Origin: Bradyrhizobium diazoefficiens
GTDB lineage: Bacteria; Pseudomonadota; Alphaproteobacteria; Rhizobiales; Xanthobacteraceae
NCBI RefSeq assembly: GCF_016616885.1
Contig: NZ_CP067102.1
Coordinates: forward strand, 5,546,501-5,610,500
DNA: 64,000 nucleotides
Reading direction: 5' to 3'
The notes beneath the pieces were generated by a model that searched no databases, was not told where the DNA came from, and saw only the letters and a program-made list of their open reading frames with translations. A program made the position numbers and the translations under genes. This document shows positions 40,354-49,294 of the stretch, in pieces. The first letter of the stretch is position 1, and each line of letters opens with the position of its first letter.

Positions 40354-40436
40354 GTCGTGGCCGGGCTCGTCCCGGCCATCCGGGCCTACTCTCGCGGTCA
40401 AGGAACGCGGATGCCCGGGTCAGGCCCGGCATGACG
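40354..40436. repeat. Palindromic intergenic repeat pair (BIME-like)
   Basis: Two hairpins, GGCCGGGCTCGTCCCGGCC and ATGCCCGGGTCAGGCCCGGCAT, bounded by CGTC-type ends. They resemble the pairs at 25.9, 30.6 and 60.4 kb. The rest of the 40114-40494 interval holds the operator candidate and nothing else recognisable. Confidence 0.6.
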
Positions 40437-40494
40437 GTCTCCTAGAAATTCGCGTGTGCGATCCGCTGTCACGTGCGGCAGATAAGCGGAGAAA

Positions 40495-41667
40495 CTAGAT
40501 CAGCTTCCGCTGCGCCAGGTTCTTCATCAGTGCGCCAATGCCAAACGTCCACGGCTCGCACTCGTCGCTGGTCCGCATGCGGTTGACGAGCTTGCCGAGC
40601 TGAGGTGCTGATATCGTGACGATGTCGTCGCGCTTGTGGGTGAACCCCTGCCCCGGCGCATCGCGGTCCTTGACCGGCGCGAACATCGTGCCGAGGAACA
40701 GCACAAAGCCATCAGGATATTGATGCACCTTGCCGATGGTCTGCGCGACGAGATCGGTCGGATCGCGGCTGATCATGCTGATCGAGGAATGGCCGTCGAG
40801 CAGGAAACCATCTGCGCCCTTCACGTTGAGACTGATGTCGAGCTTGCGCACATCATCGAGCGTAAAAGTGTCGTCGAACAGGCGCAGCAGCGGTCCGATC
40901 GCGCACGACGCATTGTTGTCCTTGGCCTTCGACAAGAGCAGCGCCGAGCGGCCCTCGAAGTCGCGCAGATTCACGTCGTTGCCGAGCGCGCCACCGACGA
41001 TGTGGCCGCGGCTGGAGACGAACAGCACAAGCTCCGGCTCGGGGTTGTTCCAGGTCGACTTCGGATGCAGCCCGGCGTCCATGCCGGTGCCGACCGAGGA
41101 CAGGGTCGGCGCCTTGGTGAAGACTTCGGCATCGGGGCCGATGCCGACTTCGAGATATTGGCTCCAGGCGTTCTGGTCGATCAGCACCTGCTTCAGATGC
41201 ATCGCCTGATCCGAGCCCGGCTTGAGTTTTGACAGATCGTCGCCGATCAGCCGTGTCACCTCTTTCCGGATCGCTTCGGCCGAGGCCGGATTGCCCTTGG
41301 CGCGCTCCTCGATCACCCGTTCCAGCATCGAGATGGCGAAGGTGACGCCGGCAGCCTTCAAGGTCTGGAGATCGACCGGCGCGAGCAGCCAGGGCTTTTT
41401 CGGGTCGCGCCCATCCGGCGCCGTGTTGGCGACGATGGCCTGGAGATCGCCGATACGCTCGCCCTTGCTCGCGGCAAGCGCTTTGGCCGGATTGTCCTCC
41501 TCGCAGAGGGCGCTGACGGTCGGGAATTTCGCGGTGACGTCGAAGACGCCGTCGGTGCGCACGGCAACGACGGCCGGACCGTTCGCCTGCGGCAGCCAGA
41601 CGCGGCCGACCAGCGTCCCCTTCGTTCCATCCTCGGGAAGAAGGTCTTTCACGGTGAGTGTCGTCAT
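40495..41667 (-). CDS. xylX: 2-keto-3-deoxy-pentonate dehydratase, FAH family (XylX type)
   Basis: A 390-residue fumarylacetoacetate-hydrolase-fold enzyme strongly resembling Caulobacter XylX, which dehydrates 2-keto-3-deoxy-D-xylonate to alpha-ketoglutarate semialdehyde. Shared blocks include LLAPVDLQTLKAAGVTFA, SMLERVIEERAKGN, SQYLEVGIGPDAE, WNNPEPELVLF, GNDVNLRDFEGRSALLLSKA and DAPGQGFTHK. The acidic metal ligands are in the NPEPE and NDVNLRD segments. ATG 41667 was chosen; upstream codons look non-coding. It is upstream of the ytfQ operon, with an operator and repeat between, and supplies the last dehydration of the oxidative pentose route. Confidence 0.88.
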   Translation of the reverse strand: MTTLTVKDLLPEDGTKGTLVGRVWLPQANGPAVVAVRTDGVFDVTAKFPTVSALCEEDNPAKALAASKGERIGDLQAIVANTAPDGRDPKKPWLLAPVDLQTLKAAGVTFAISMLERVIEERAKGNPASAEAIRKEVTRLIGDDLSKLKPGSDQAMHLKQVLIDQNAWSQYLEVGIGPDAEVFTKAPTLSSVGTGMDAGLHPKSTWNNPEPELVLFVSSRGHIVGGALGNDVNLRDFEGRSALLLSKAKDNNASCAIGPLLRLFDDTFTLDDVRKLDISLNVKGADGFLLDGHSSISMISRDPTDLVAQTIGKVHQYPDGFVLFLGTMFAPVKDRDAPGQGFTHKRDDIVTISAPQLGKLVNRMRTSDECEPWTFGIGALMKNLAQRKLI

Positions 41668-41774
41668 GGCGGCGTCCTCGCTCTTTTCTCGGATAGGCGG
41701 CGCTTGCTCAACGGCCAACCAGATTGATGAAAACCAATAGCGGTAGCGGTCTGGCAATGGAAGTCCAGAGCGGC

Positions 41775-41811
41775 AGCACGCCGCAATTCATGCTCGCCAT
41801 TGCGGCGTGCT
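41775..41811 (-). terminator. Hairpin after yeiH
   Basis: A perfect 12-base-pair stem, AGCACGCCGCAA with TTGCGGCGTGCT, around a 13-base loop, beginning immediately after the yeiH stop. On the minus strand there is no T-run after it; on the plus strand TTTTA follows. It may act as a Rho-assisted or bidirectional end. Confidence 0.55.
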
Positions 41812-41812
41812 T

Positions 41813-42871
41813 TTACTTGAACCAGTGCACCAGCGCGATGCTGATCCCCAGCAGCAGCATCAGCGACAGCGTCACGGCGGCCGTCACCCTGCCTCCGACA
41901 TTGGCGAGCACCTTCACGTCGACGCCGAGGCCCAGCGCGGCCATCGACACCACAGTGAGGAAGCTCGTGATCTTCGTCACGGGACCAACCACCGTGCCCG
42001 GCACGATCTCCAGGGAACGCAGTGTCGCCAGCGCGAGGAAGCCGAGGATGAACCACGGAACCAGTCGGAAGAAGCCGACATTGGTCTTCTTGGCACCGGT
42101 CTGCCAGCGCGAGGCGACCAGCGAGAGGCCGACGACGACGGGGCCGAGCATCAGCACGCGCATCAGCTTGACCAGCGTGCCGATCTGCGTGGAGATCAGG
42201 CCCGCCGGCACCGTTGCCGCGAGCACCTGCGGCACGGCGTAGACGGTCAGGCCCGCGAGAATGCCGTATTGCGTGGCGGTGAGCTGCAACAGCGGGATCA
42301 GCAGCGGCAGGCCCAGCACCATCATCACGCCGAGGATGGCGGTGAAGGAGATCGAGGATGCGATCTCATCGCTGGTGGCGCCGATAATCGGCGCCACCGC
42401 CGCAATCGCAGAGTTGCCGCAGATCGAGTTGCCGCAGGCGATCAGGATCGACAGCCGCGTCGACAGCCCGAGCATCCGACTGAGACCGAAGGAGATGCAG
42501 AGCGCGATCACGACGACGGCGGCGATCGAGGCCAACAGAGCGATGCCCGAGGCCGCGATGGCGGCGAAGCTGATGGAGGCGCCCAGCAGCATGACGGCGA
42601 CTTCGAGCAGCTGCTTGGCGCTGAAGGCGATGCCGGCCTGCCAGCGCGCTGCGGGCTTCCAGAAGCTACGGAGCGCCATGCCGAGCAGGATCGCCATCAC
42701 CAGCGCCTCGACATAGGGATGCTCGAAGATGCCGAGCTCGAAACGTTCAAGCAGGGCCGAGACACCGGCGACGGCGATGCAGAGGAGAATGCCGGGAATC
42801 AGCGCCGCAACACGGCTCGCGACGGTCGCCGGCTTGGTATCGGCCGGGCTGGATGCTTGATTCTGCGACAC
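41813..42871 (-). CDS. YeiH-family (UPF0324) putative sulfate exporter
   Basis: A 352-residue membrane protein with about ten hydrophobic helices. The YeiH core is seen in VMAILLGMALRSFWKP, GIAFSAKQLLEVAVMLLGASISF, ACGNSICGNSAIAAVAPIIGA and STQIGTLVKLMRVLMLGPVV. The twin N-S-I/A-C-G-N segment is the family signature. The label sulfate exporter is a database convention with little direct proof. It is transcribed alone; neighbours are a small membrane protein and the XylX gene, and no sulfur genes are near. Confidence 0.85.
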   Translation of the reverse strand: MSQNQASSPADTKPATVASRVAALIPGILLCIAVAGVSALLERFELGIFEHPYVEALVMAILLGMALRSFWKPAARWQAGIAFSAKQLLEVAVMLLGASISFAAIAASGIALLASIAAVVVIALCISFGLSRMLGLSTRLSILIACGNSICGNSAIAAVAPIIGATSDEIASSISFTAILGVMMVLGLPLLIPLLQLTATQYGILAGLTVYAVPQVLAATVPAGLISTQIGTLVKLMRVLMLGPVVVGLSLVASRWQTGAKKTNVGFFRLVPWFILGFLALATLRSLEIVPGTVVGPVTKITSFLTVVSMAALGLGVDVKVLANVGGRVTAAVTLSLMLLLGISIALVHWFK

Positions 42872-42981
42872 AAATCTCTCCCTAGGGAGAATGATTTATA
42901 CGCAGGGTCACTGGGCTGGGGAATAAGTTTTCGACATATCAGGGCCGAGAGAAGTTATATCCTCAACCCGGAATAACCGGC

Positions 42982-43200
42982 TCAGAACAGCAGGTTCTTG
43001 GCGATCGATGCCACGTGGCTGAAGCTGTCGTAGACGCCGGGCTCGAAGAACGCCGCGCGCGCGAGCACGATAGCCGCGACCAGCGACCAGAACAGGCCCG
43101 TGCCGGCCCGCAGCAGGAGCTTTGAGGCGCGCGACTTCGGCTGGGCGTCCGTCGCGGACACCAGCTGCTCGCCGAAGGGCTCAAATCCTGTGCGTTCCAT
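42982..43200 (-). CDS. Small hypothetical membrane protein, 72 aa
   Basis: Reads as a basic, soluble N-terminus (MERTGFEPFGEQLVSATDAQ...), then one hydrophobic segment (GTGLFWSLVAAIVLARAAFF) and a short tail ending in AKNLLF. One predicted transmembrane helix. Codon use is coding-like and the gene is free-standing. No family is recognised and no function is suggested by the neighbours. Confidence 0.6.
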   Translation of the reverse strand: MERTGFEPFGEQLVSATDAQPKSRASKLLLRAGTGLFWSLVAAIVLARAAFFEPGVYDSFSHVASIAKNLLF

Positions 43201-43359
43201 GGCAGTGCCAATCCATCAATCTGTGACGGGAATGTCGTCGTTTCGGCCCCAAACGGCAATGGAAGCGATTGGCGTTTTTGTCCTCCGGAGGGGAAACTCC
43301 TTCCGTGGGGTGGCCTAAGGGCAATAGTTTTCTTCTTTCGCCTTATTTGGGCACCGGAA

Positions 43360-43496
43360 CGAGGCCGGATGCGGCCGCTTCGCGACAGCGAAGCCCGGTG
43401 AGGGGATCTATCCTCACGAACGGTATTGCGAATGGTTAGAACCCCTCATCCGGCGCTGCGCGCCACCTTCTCCCGCAAGCGGAGAAGGGAAGAAAA
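43360..43496. repeat. Dispersed hairpin repeats between small membrane protein and ald
   Basis: Contains GGCCGCTTCGCGACAGCGAAGC with CCGGTGAGGGG, then CCCTCATCCGGCGC, GCGCGCC and CTTCTCCCGCAAGCGGAGAAGG. The second part is the same kind of unit as at 53844-53990. Bases 43201-43359 show nothing recognisable. Confidence 0.55.
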
Positions 43497-44612
43497 CTAC
43501 GCCGCGAGCCCGCTTCCCACAGGCGCAAAGTCCAGCCCGAGGCTCTCGGCCACCGCCTCGTTGGTGATGCGGCCGCGATGCACGTTGAGCCCATTGCGCA
43601 GATGCGGATTCTCCAGCACGGCGGCAAAACCTTTGTTCGCGAGCATCAGGCCGAACGGCAGTGTCGCGTTATTCAGCGCCTGGCTTGACGTCACCGGCAC
43701 CGCGCCCGGCATGTTGGCCACGCAATAATGCACGACGCCGTCGATCTCGTAAGTTGGCTCCGCGTGCGTCGTCGCATGCGAGGTCTCGAAGCAGCCGCCC
43801 TGGTCGATCGCGACGTCGACCAGCACGGCGCCCGGGCGCATCGACTTCAGCATCGTGCGCGTGACGAGCTTTGGCGCGCTGGCGCCAGGCACCAGCACCG
43901 CGCCGATCACAACGTCGGCGGCGAACACCTCCTCTTCGACGGACTCGATCGTGGAGAAGCGGGTACGTACACGTCCAGCGAAGAGATCATCGAGCTCGCG
44001 CAAGCGCGGAATCGAGCGGTCGATCACGGTGACTTCGGCACCAAGGCCTGCGGCCATGCGCGCGGCCTGTGTTCCCACCACGCCGCCGCCGAGCACGACG
44101 ACGCGCGCCGGCTGCACGCCCGGGACGCCGCCGAGCAGCAGGCCGCGTCCGCCGGCCGATCGCTTGAGCGCGGCGCCGGCGGCCTCGATGGCGAGGCGGC
44201 CCGCGACTTCGCTCATCGGCGCAAGCAGGGGGAGGTGACCGGCCGCGTCGGTGACGGTTTCATAGGCGATCGCAGTGCAGCCGGAGGCGAGCAGGCCCTT
44301 GGCCTGTTCGGGATCGGGCGCGAGATGGAGATAAGTAAACAGGATCTGGCTTTCTCGGAGCTGGACCCATTCGCTCTTCTGCGGCTCCTTTACCTTCACG
44401 ATCACGTCGGACTTGGCGAAGATGTCGCGCGCACTCGCGGCAATGGAGGCCCCCGCCCGCTGGTACACCTCGTCAGACGCGCCGATGCCGCTGCCGGCGC
44501 CGGTCTCGACCGTGACCTGATGCCCGGCCGCGACGTATTCGCGGACAGCGCCCGGCGTGAGCCCGACGCGATATTCCTGGACCTTGATCTCCTTGGGCAC
44601 ACCGACACGCAT
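43497..44612 (-). CDS. ald: Alanine dehydrogenase
   Basis: A 371-residue NAD-dependent enzyme that interconverts L-alanine and pyruvate plus ammonium. Length equals that of characterised enzymes and active-site residues align: Arg15, Lys75, His96 (YLHLAPD) and Asp270 (VAIDQGG). The NAD-binding [13 protein letters not shown] is at about 175-187. ATG 44612 has AAGGAG six bases upstream; a start seven codons earlier is rejected. A divergent Lrp-family regulator lies immediately next door, the standard ald-aldR layout. In rhizobia the enzyme is relevant to alanine use and bacteroid nitrogen flow, though nothing here shows when it is expressed. Confidence 0.95.
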   Translation of the reverse strand: MRVGVPKEIKVQEYRVGLTPGAVREYVAAGHQVTVETGAGSGIGASDEVYQRAGASIAASARDIFAKSDVIVKVKEPQKSEWVQLRESQILFTYLHLAPDPEQAKGLLASGCTAIAYETVTDAAGHLPLLAPMSEVAGRLAIEAAGAALKRSAGGRGLLLGGVPGVQPARVVVLGGGVVGTQAARMAAGLGAEVTVIDRSIPRLRELDDLFAGRVRTRFSTIESVEEEVFAADVVIGAVLVPGASAPKLVTRTMLKSMRPGAVLVDVAIDQGGCFETSHATTHAEPTYEIDGVVHYCVANMPGAVPVTSSQALNNATLPFGLMLANKGFAAVLENPHLRNGLNVHRGRITNEAVAESLGLDFAPVGSGLAA

Positions 44613-44667
44613 CCTGGGCTCCTTTTGATTCACCCGATGATCGTAGCGACGCAGGCAGTTTGGTTTC

Positions 44668-45225
44668 GTGCAAATATCCGCTAGCTTTGGCCTTCCCGCG
44701 CCGGTTTCGGTCGCGGAAGTGTCCTTTCACGCTGGAAACCAAATCTTGGGCCTCGACCGGAAAGATCTCGCCATTCTCGCGGAACTCACGACCAATGCGC
44801 GTGCCAGCCATACCGAGCTCGCCAACAAGGTCGGCCTCTCCAGCACCGCGCTGGCGCGGCGGCAGAAGGCGCTTGAGGATGACGGCTACATCCAGGCCTA
44901 CCAGGCCGCGCTCGATCTGGCGCAGTTCGGCCTCACCACCACGGTGCTGGTGCGCATTGCGCTGGAGAGCCAGAGCGACGAGGCGCTGAAGGCGTTCGAG
45001 GCGGAGGTGGTGAAGTGCCCCTCCGTCGTGCGCTGCTTCCTGATGTCGGGCACCGACGACTACATCCTGATCGTGCTCGCCCGCGACATCCAGGATTTCG
45101 AGCGCATTCACCGTACCGAGCTGTCGCGCCTGCCGCGCGTGGCGCGGGTACAATCGAGCTTCGCGCTGCGCGAGGTCGTCAATCGCGCGGTGCCAACCGT
45201 GGTGTTCGGCGAGACGAAGCGGTAA
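44668..45225 (+). CDS. Lrp/AsnC-family regulator, probable regulator of ald
   Basis: A regulator of up to 185 residues. The AsnC-type helix-turn-helix (LDRKDLAILAELTTNARASHTELANKVGLSSTALARRQKALEDDG) is followed by the RAM effector domain (VLVRIALESQSDEALKAFEAEV, VRCFLMSGTDDYILIVLARDI). The start is uncertain: GTG 44668 gives a 25-residue leader not usual in the family; GTG 44719 or TTG 44746 would give the typical length. It is divergent from ald, so it probably senses alanine and activates ald. Confidence 0.88.
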   Translation: MQISASFGLPAPVSVAEVSFHAGNQILGLDRKDLAILAELTTNARASHTELANKVGLSSTALARRQKALEDDGYIQAYQAALDLAQFGLTTTVLVRIALESQSDEALKAFEAEVVKCPSVVRCFLMSGTDDYILIVLARDIQDFERIHRTELSRLPRVARVQSSFALREVVNRAVPTVVFGETKR

Positions 45226-45285
45226 TTAGCACCAGTCTCAGCTTCCCCGGCTCTTCCCTTTCCGTCGAACGGAATGTTGCAACGA

Positions 45286-45305
45286 CGAACGAGGTACTTC
45301 GTTCG
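45286..45305 (+). terminator. Short dyad after the Lrp gene
   Basis: CGAACGA-GGTACT-TCGTTCG, seven-base arms, 60 bases after the stop. It could terminate the Lrp transcript, but no T-run follows. Confidence 0.35.
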
Positions 45306-45346
45306 GATGCGGCAATTCGAATTCTCTTTCGAGCCCTTGGTGGCCG

Positions 45347-45484
45347 ATGTATCGTGCTGGAGAGCCGCTACCGGGATGTGCCGAAATCCCGGAAGTCATT
45401 GGCGGCCACTATGCCTACGGCGGGCATCGCGACTTTCTTCATTCCAGATACTGCGGCTGTGACGACTGGCTCGGCACGGCATGA
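45347..45484 (+). CDS. Possible small protein, 45 aa, Cys-rich C-terminus
   Basis: An ATG frame of 45 codons ending 35 bases before the GYD gene start. The C-terminal part (IPEVIGGHYAYGGHRDFLHS then RYCGCDDWLGTA) looks protein-like, with clustered Gly, His, aromatic and Cys residues. No convincing ribosome binding site precedes the ATG, and the frame stays open upstream. It may be a real small gene, a remnant, or chance. I do not recognise it. Confidence 0.3.
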   Translation: MYRAGEPLPGCAEIPEVIGGHYAYGGHRDFLHSRYCGCDDWLGTA

Positions 45485-45519
45485 ACATTTGCTGCCATCA
45501 TCTCGGAAGGAGACATCTC

Positions 45520-45855
45520 ATGCATTTCTGCCTCACGGGACAATATACGCCACGCGCTCTCAACGCCATTTTGGAGAACCCTGCGACCAATCGCCAGGAG
45601 GCGGCAAGGAAAGTCATCGAGGCGGCGGGCGGAAAGCTGATCTCGATGTACAGCGTTGCGGCCGATGGCCCGGGCGTACTGGTGATCTTCGACGTGCCTG
45701 ATCCGGGTGCGGCTCCGGCCATCTCCGGTCTGACCGTCGCCGCCGACACCCTCGAGAACGTAAAACTCACTCGGCTGTTCACACAGGACGAGATCAAGCA
45801 GGTGCGGCAGAACGCGGTCAAGCTGCGCGCCTCCTATAGCCCGCCGGGCAGCTGA
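45520..45855 (+). CDS. GYD-domain protein
   Basis: A 111-residue small cytosolic protein of the GYD family (ferredoxin-like alpha/beta fold). It begins MHFCLTGQYTPRALNAILEN, the usual GYD start, and has AAGGKLISMYSVAADGPGVLVIFDVPD. ATG 45520 has AAGGAG nine bases upstream. Function of the family is not established. It stands alone between the ald regulator and a decarboxylase, with a hairpin after its stop. Confidence 0.8.
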   Translation: MHFCLTGQYTPRALNAILENPATNRQEAARKVIEAAGGKLISMYSVAADGPGVLVIFDVPDPGAAPAISGLTVAADTLENVKLTRLFTQDEIKQVRQNAVKLRASYSPPGS

Positions 45856-45874
45856 GATCTGAACCGTTCCAGAT

Positions 45875-45900
45875 GCGTGCCGCTGCGAACGGCGGCACGC
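45875..45900 (+). terminator. Hairpin after GYD gene
   Basis: GCGTGCCGC pairs with GCGGCACGC across an eight-base loop, 20 bases after the stop. No T-run follows, so it is a probable but weak terminator. Confidence 0.5.
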
Positions 45901-45969
45901 GTCCGTGCCGGCTACGGCGGTTCCCCCTCGTAACGCTGTCGGCCTCAGCCACTGTCATCTAACTGTCAT

Positions 45970-46005
45970 CGAATGTGCCGAGACCTGTCGGTCTCTGCAC
46001 ATTCG
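45970..46005 (+). promoter_or_regulatory. Leader hairpin just before the decarboxylase start
   Basis: A 16-position stem with one mismatch: CGAATGTGC then GAGACC, a TGTC loop, GGTCTC then GCACATTCG. It ends nine bases before the ATG at 46015, so it abuts the weak ribosome site GGGA. It could control translation or serve as a protein-binding dyad. Confidence 0.55.
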
Positions 46006-46014
46006 GGACCTGCC

Positions 46015-48372
46015 ATGGACTATTTCAAGCGCTTCAACTTCCTGTTCGCCGCACCTGTTTTCGACGCCGACGACCTCGAGGGCGTCCGCTTCAACCAGAT
46101 CATCGAGGAAATCCAGCGCTCCGGCTTCGAGGTGGTCCGGGCCCGCAAGCTGGAAGACGCCGAGATCGCGGTGCAGACCGACGCCGCGATCGGCTGCATG
46201 GTGGTGGACTGGAGCAAGAAGGGACTTGAGGGCAAGACCTCGGCATTGATCAACCTGATGCGGCGCCGCGGCCTCGACTTCCCGATCATCCTCCTGATCC
46301 GCCGCAAGCGGTTCGAGGACCTGCCGGTCGAGGTGCTCGACTTCATCGATGGCTATGTCTTCCTGTCGGAGGAGACGCCGACCTTCATTGCCAAGAATCT
46401 GATCAGCCGGCTCAAGCAATATGCCGAGACGCTGAAGACGCCGTTCTTCGGCGCGCTGGTCGACTATGCCGAGGAAGGCAACCAGCTCTGGACCTGCCCG
46501 GGCCACAATGGCGGCGTGTTCTACAACCGCAGCCCGATCGGCCGGGTCTTCGTCGAGCATCTCGGCGAATCCGTGTTCCGCGACGACCTCGACAATTCGG
46601 TGCTCGATCTCGGCGACCTGCTCACCCACGAGGGGCCGGCGCTGAGGGCACAGAAGGAAGCGGCGCAAATCTTCGGCGCAGAGAAGACCTATTTCGTGCT
46701 CAACGGCACCTCGACCTCGAACAAAGTCGCGCTCGGCGCGCTTGTCACCGACGGCGACCTCGTGCTGTTCGATCGCAACAATCATAAGGCCGCCCATCAC
46801 GGCGCGCTGATGATCGGCGGCGGTATTCCGGTCTATGTCCCGACCATCCGCAACGCCTGGGGCCTGATCGGCCCGATGCGCTGGGACATGCTCGACGAGA
46901 AAGCCTTGCGCGAGACGATCCGCAATCATCCGCTGGTCACGGACAAGGACGCCTGGCGCAAGGAGCGGCCATTCCGCGTCGCAGTGGTCGAGCAATGCAC
47001 CTATGACGGCACCATCCACAATGCCGAGATGATCCTGAAGCGCGTCGGCCATCTCTGCGAATATATCCTGTTCGACGAGGCCTGGGCCGGCTTCATGAAA
47101 TTCCACCCGCTCTATGCCGGCCGCTTCGCGATGGGCCTCGCCAACCTCCCACCGGAGGCGCCGGGCATCATCGCGACGCAGTCGACCCACAAGCAGCTCG
47201 CGAGCTTCTCCCAGGCCTCCCAGATCCACATCAAGGACCGCCACATCCGCGGCCAGAAGCGCCGTGTCGAGCATCGCCGCTTCAACGAAAGCTTTATGCA
47301 GCACGCCTCGACCTCGCCATTTTATCCGCTGTTCGCCTCGCTCGACGTCGGCGCGCAGATGATGAAGGGGCGATCGGGCGAAGTGCTGTGGGACGATACG
47401 ATCCGGCTGGGCATCGAGCTGCGCAAGAAGATCCGCGCGATGCGCCGGGAGTTCGAGGAGAAGGAGCAGAACCCGGATCGCCGCTGGTTCTTCGAGCCCT
47501 TCGTCCCCGATCGCGTCGCAATCCCAGACGTCAGCCGCCCCGGCGCTGCGCACAACGTCGCCTGGGAGACGCTGTCAACCGACGAACTCGCGACCAATCC
47601 CGCGCTGTGGCAGCTCGGGCCCGACAGCACCTGGCACGGCTTCCCCGGCATGGCCGAGGGCTTTGCCATGACCGATCCGAACAAGCTGACGCTGCTCACC
47701 CCCGGCTTCGACCGCGCGACCGGCGCCTATGCCGAGCACGGCATCCCCGCCCCGGTCGTCGCACAGTATCTGCGCGAAAACCGCATCGTGCCGGAGAAGA
47801 ACGACCTCAACTCCCTGCTCTTCCTGCTTACGCCGGGCGTCGAGGCGAGCAAGGCCGGCACGCTGATCTCCGGGCTCGTCGCCTTCAAGAAGCTGCACGA
47901 CGACAATGCGCTTTTGGCCGACGCGATCCCGGAATTCTATCAGCGGCGGCAGGCGCGCTATGCCGGCGTGCGGCTGCGCGACCTCTGCGGCGAGATGCAC
48001 CGCTTCTTCCGTGCCGCCGATGTCAGTGCGCTCCAGGCACGGCAATTCATGCCCGAGCATATGCCTGAGATCGCGATGTCGCCGCGCGATGCCGCGCGCT
48101 TCCTGTTCAAGAACGACGTCGACTATTTGCCGATCGAGGCGATCGCCGGTCGCATCGCCACCACGCCCTTCGTGGTCTATCCGCCCGGCATCGCCACCAT
48201 CGTTCCCGGCGAGCGGCTGACGGAACGGGCCAAGCCCATGGTGGATTATCTCAAGATGTTCGAGACCTGCTTCAATACGTTTCCGGGCTTCGATGTCGAA
48301 ATCCAGGGCGTCTACAGGGAGGTCGATGCACAGGGCCGCATCGGGCTCTATACTTACGTGGTTGCCGAGTAG
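46015..48372 (+). CDS. Orn/Lys/Arg decarboxylase, PLP fold type I
   Basis: A 785-residue decarboxylase of basic amino acids, the size of inducible LdcI/AdiA/SpeF enzymes. An N-terminal wing (response-regulator-like) domain covers about residues 1-140. The PLP core has GTSTSNKVAL, Asp354 in ILFDEAW and Schiff-base Lys393 in STHKQLASFSQ. The C-terminal domain runs from about 620. The substrate (arginine, lysine or ornithine) cannot be read directly. Products would be agmatine, cadaverine or putrescine, and proton consumption can aid acid tolerance. No antiporter gene is adjacent. An in-frame ATG at 45973 lies within a hairpin and is rejected. Confidence 0.9.
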   Translation: MDYFKRFNFLFAAPVFDADDLEGVRFNQIIEEIQRSGFEVVRARKLEDAEIAVQTDAAIGCMVVDWSKKGLEGKTSALINLMRRRGLDFPIILLIRRKRFEDLPVEVLDFIDGYVFLSEETPTFIAKNLISRLKQYAETLKTPFFGALVDYAEEGNQLWTCPGHNGGVFYNRSPIGRVFVEHLGESVFRDDLDNSVLDLGDLLTHEGPALRAQKEAAQIFGAEKTYFVLNGTSTSNKVALGALVTDGDLVLFDRNNHKAAHHGALMIGGGIPVYVPTIRNAWGLIGPMRWDMLDEKALRETIRNHPLVTDKDAWRKERPFRVAVVEQCTYDGTIHNAEMILKRVGHLCEYILFDEAWAGFMKFHPLYAGRFAMGLANLPPEAPGIIATQSTHKQLASFSQASQIHIKDRHIRGQKRRVEHRRFNESFMQHASTSPFYPLFASLDVGAQMMKGRSGEVLWDDTIRLGIELRKKIRAMRREFEEKEQNPDRRWFFEPFVPDRVAIPDVSRPGAAHNVAWETLSTDELATNPALWQLGPDSTWHGFPGMAEGFAMTDPNKLTLLTPGFDRATGAYAEHGIPAPVVAQYLRENRIVPEKNDLNSLLFLLTPGVEASKAGTLISGLVAFKKLHDDNALLADAIPEFYQRRQARYAGVRLRDLCGEMHRFFRAADVSALQARQFMPEHMPEIAMSPRDAARFLFKNDVDYLPIEAIAGRIATTPFVVYPPGIATIVPGERLTERAKPMVDYLKMFETCFNTFPGFDVEIQGVYREVDAQGRIGLYTYVVAE

Positions 48373-48378
48373 GCGCCG

Positions 48379-48957
48379 ATGAACGAAACAGCGATTGCAC
48401 GCACCGATGACGAGCCGGTCCTGGTCCGGCCGTCACGCGAGGGCGATATCGAGGCGATGCTGGCGATCTACCGCCATCACGTCCGCAATGGCGTGCCGCG
48501 CGACGTCGAGGGAACCGGCGCGCCGGAGCCGGACGATCTGCGTGACCGCCGCAAGAATTTGAAGCAGACCCGCCTGCCGCATCTGGTCGCGACCTATCGC
48601 GGCGAGGTCGTCGGCTACGCCTATGCGGTGCTGTTCCGCAAGCGACCCGCCTATCGCTACACGGCCAAGCACTCGATTTACGTCCATCACGAGCATCTCG
48701 GTCGCGGGGTCGGGCGGCTGCTGCTCCAGGACCTGATCGATGCGTGTGCTGCGGCCGGCTTCCGCCAGATGATCGGCTATATCGATGCCGACAACGCCCC
48801 ATCGCTGGCGTTGCACGAGAAGTTCGGATTTGCACGCGTCGGCCTGCTCTGCGGCGTTGCCTATCGGCACGGCCGCTGGTCTGATACCGCCATGGTGCAG
48901 CGTTCGCTCGGCGCCGGCGTAACCGCGCCGCCATCACTGACGACACCCGGACGTTAA
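48379..48957 (+). CDS. GNAT-family N-acetyltransferase (phosphinothricin acetyltransferase-like)
   Basis: A 192-residue acetyl-CoA-dependent transferase. The fold's strands and motif A are seen in VHHEHLGRGVGRLLLQDLID (acetyl-CoA pyrophosphate loop) and the following MIGYIDADNAPSLALHEKFGFARVGLL, which is characteristic of the Pat/YncA group. It begins six bases after the decarboxylase stop, so the two are probably co-transcribed, and a polyamine such as agmatine or another amine could be the acceptor. That link is inference; members of this group more often act on amino acids or glutamate analogues. Confidence 0.85.
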   Translation: MNETAIARTDDEPVLVRPSREGDIEAMLAIYRHHVRNGVPRDVEGTGAPEPDDLRDRRKNLKQTRLPHLVATYRGEVVGYAYAVLFRKRPAYRYTAKHSIYVHHEHLGRGVGRLLLQDLIDACAAAGFRQMIGYIDADNAPSLALHEKFGFARVGLLCGVAYRHGRWSDTAMVQRSLGAGVTAPPSLTTPGR

Positions 48958-48960
48958 ACC

Positions 48961-49173
48961 CTACGAGGGAAAGTCAGCCGGTCTGACCTGGATGCGGTCG
49001 GCATGCAGCGACCAGTGATGCAACGCCTGGTCCTTACAAAACCTCGCCTTCGCCCGCTCCCTGGCTTCGTCCTCGTCGGCGGCATCGATCTCGAGCGCCC
49101 CCTGGCAAACCTCGATCTGCCGGCCGTACTGGCCGAGCACGTCCTTCATGAACCTGACGACATAAGTTGACAT
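48961..49173 (-). CDS. Hypothetical protein, 70 aa
   Basis: Begins MSTYVVRFMKDVLGQYGRQI after an AGGAGG site, so the start is well supported. The 70-residue product is mixed alpha/beta with a charged helix (DAADEDEARERAKARFCKDQ) and no signal or membrane segment. It is convergent with the GNAT gene, only three bases apart. The pattern recalls small DUF-type proteins common in Bradyrhizobium; I cannot assign a role. Confidence 0.65.
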   Translation of the reverse strand: MSTYVVRFMKDVLGQYGRQIEVCQGALEIDAADEDEARERAKARFCKDQALHHWSLHADRIQVRPADFPS

Positions 49174-49294
49174 GGGACCTCCTGCCTGCCCCGGCGGCAC
49201 TCTAGTCCCATTTAGCCCTGCTGAGGAAAGGAGATTTTGACGCGGATCAAAGTCCGGCGAGGTTCCCGCCGCCCATTCAGGCGGCGGTTCGGCA

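Noticed and set aside
40226..40432. Small minus-strand frame upstream of ytfQ
   Set aside because: It translates the palindromic repeat at 40354-40436; similar peptides arise from every copy of such repeats.
45955..47553. 532-codon minus-strand frame opposite the decarboxylase
   Set aside because: The plus strand carries an intact PLP decarboxylase with all motifs; the antisense product is His/Asp-rich shadow sequence.
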